DNA from: an uncultured bacterium
GTDB lineage: Bacteria > Bacillota_I > Bacilli_A > RFN20 > CAG-826
Assembly: GCA_949300345.1 (NCBI GenBank)
Contig: CASGDR010000007.1
Span: 62,001-126,000 of the forward strand
Direction of reading: 5' to 3'
DNA: 64,000 bases
The position numbers and the translations under genes are program-made. Within the stretch, counting starts at the first letter, position 1, and each line of letters starts with the position of its first letter. The notes below the pieces were generated by a model. That model had not been told where the DNA came from and made no database searches. It saw only the letters and a list, made by a program, of their open reading frames with translations. Shown piece by piece: positions 63,722-64,000 of the stretch.

Positions 63722-64000
63722 ATGAACGCAGATCCAATCGCCGATATGCTCACCCGTATCCGCAACGCCAACGCGCTGCGCTACGAGTCCGTATCGCTGC
63801 CTTATAGCAAAATGAAGGCCTCCATCGCCGAAATCCTCAAGCGCGAAGGCTACCTCGAAGAGGTGGCTAGCGTTGGGGAAGGGGCGAAGAAGACCCTCGA
63901 ACTCACCCTCAAGTACGGCCCCAAGGGCGAACGCGTCATCTCCGGACTGAAGAGAATCTCCAAGCCCGGCCTCCGCATCACCGTCCAGGCCGACAAGATG
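63722..64000 (+). CDS. rpsH: Ribosomal protein S8, N-terminal part (cut by window edge)
   Basis: The first 93 codons of S8 are present, beginning [20 protein letters not shown] and continuing through [20 protein letters not shown] to [10 protein letters not shown]. The C-terminal half lies beyond the window. AAAGGAGG at 63707-63714 precedes the ATG. The order S14-S8 continues the normal spc part of the operon. Confidence 0.97.
   Translation, partial: MNADPIADMLTRIRNANALRYESVSLPYSKMKASIAEILKREGYLEEVASVGEGAKKTLELTLKYGPKGERVISGLKRISKPGLRITVQADKM

Overview
The window looks like chromosome from an uncultured anaerobic member of the Bacillota/Bacilli lineage, possibly one of the gut groups near Erysipelotrichia or the Mollicutes-like orders. 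The evidence is Bacillota-type operons (tsaE-tsaB-rimI-tsaD, pcrA-ligA, the S10 ribosomal operon), ECF vitamin/cofactor transporters, an oxygen-sensitive class III ribonucleotide reductase with its radical-SAM activase, and lipoboxes instead of outer-membrane machinery. UGA is used as stop in several genes, so the standard code applies. By eye, base composition is moderately GC-rich and fairly uniform, with AT-rich patches upstream of mscL, nadE and glnA. I see no phage, insertion sequence or CRISPR array.

Layout. 1-3.0 kb: tail of ung, a TPP riboswitch controlling a ThiT-type thiamine transporter, and an acidic membrane protein. 3.1-9.8 kb: a tightly overlapping cassette of a YgbA_NO-family Cys protein, two CydDC-like ABC exporters and a complete ECF transporter (S, T and fused A), an order that recalls the streptococcal heme-uptake genes siaD-H. 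9.8-17.5 kb: an Ntdp-like phosphatase, a ferredoxin-NADP reductase, the t6A tRNA-modification operon, asnS and a cluster of unknown membrane proteins. 17.6-28.1 kb: pcrA-ligA, an HdeD-like protein, an M29 aminopeptidase, a GH3 glycosidase and a YolD/Y-family polymerase pair. 28.4-33.8 kb: tRNA-Ala(CGC) and two large secreted lipoproteins. 33.9-39.2 kb: phosphatase, surE, and nrdG facing trxB-nrdD, where NrdD carries its own glutaredoxin-like domain. 39.9-46.6 kb: mscL, Nudix, ATP-grasp, a NAD synthetase fused to a Phd/YefM antitoxin-like domain, GtrA, a small kinase and a decayed membrane-protein gene. 46.9-52.7 kb: glnA, a flavoprotein, a membrane protein behind a palindromic promoter, a second small kinase and prs. 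52.7-56.1 kb: queuosine salvage (preQ1 riboswitch-queT, tgt-queA-queH). 56.3-64 kb: the S10 operon from rpsJ to rpsH, which runs off the edge.

Three patterns recur. First, many first genes of transcription units have a -10 hexamer only 6-10 nt before the start codon and no Shine-Dalgarno, which predicts leaderless mRNAs; operon-internal genes have normal Shine-Dalgarno sites. Second, unrelated proteins (membrane proteins, an ECF S component, six ribosomal proteins) carry long Glu/Ala/Lys/Pro-rich tails. Third, perfect inverted repeats sit in or beside several promoters (nadE, the gene at 49.6 kb, pcrA, the 51.1 kb divergent pair). The most unusual single item is the Phd-NadE fusion with matching inverted repeats around its promoter.
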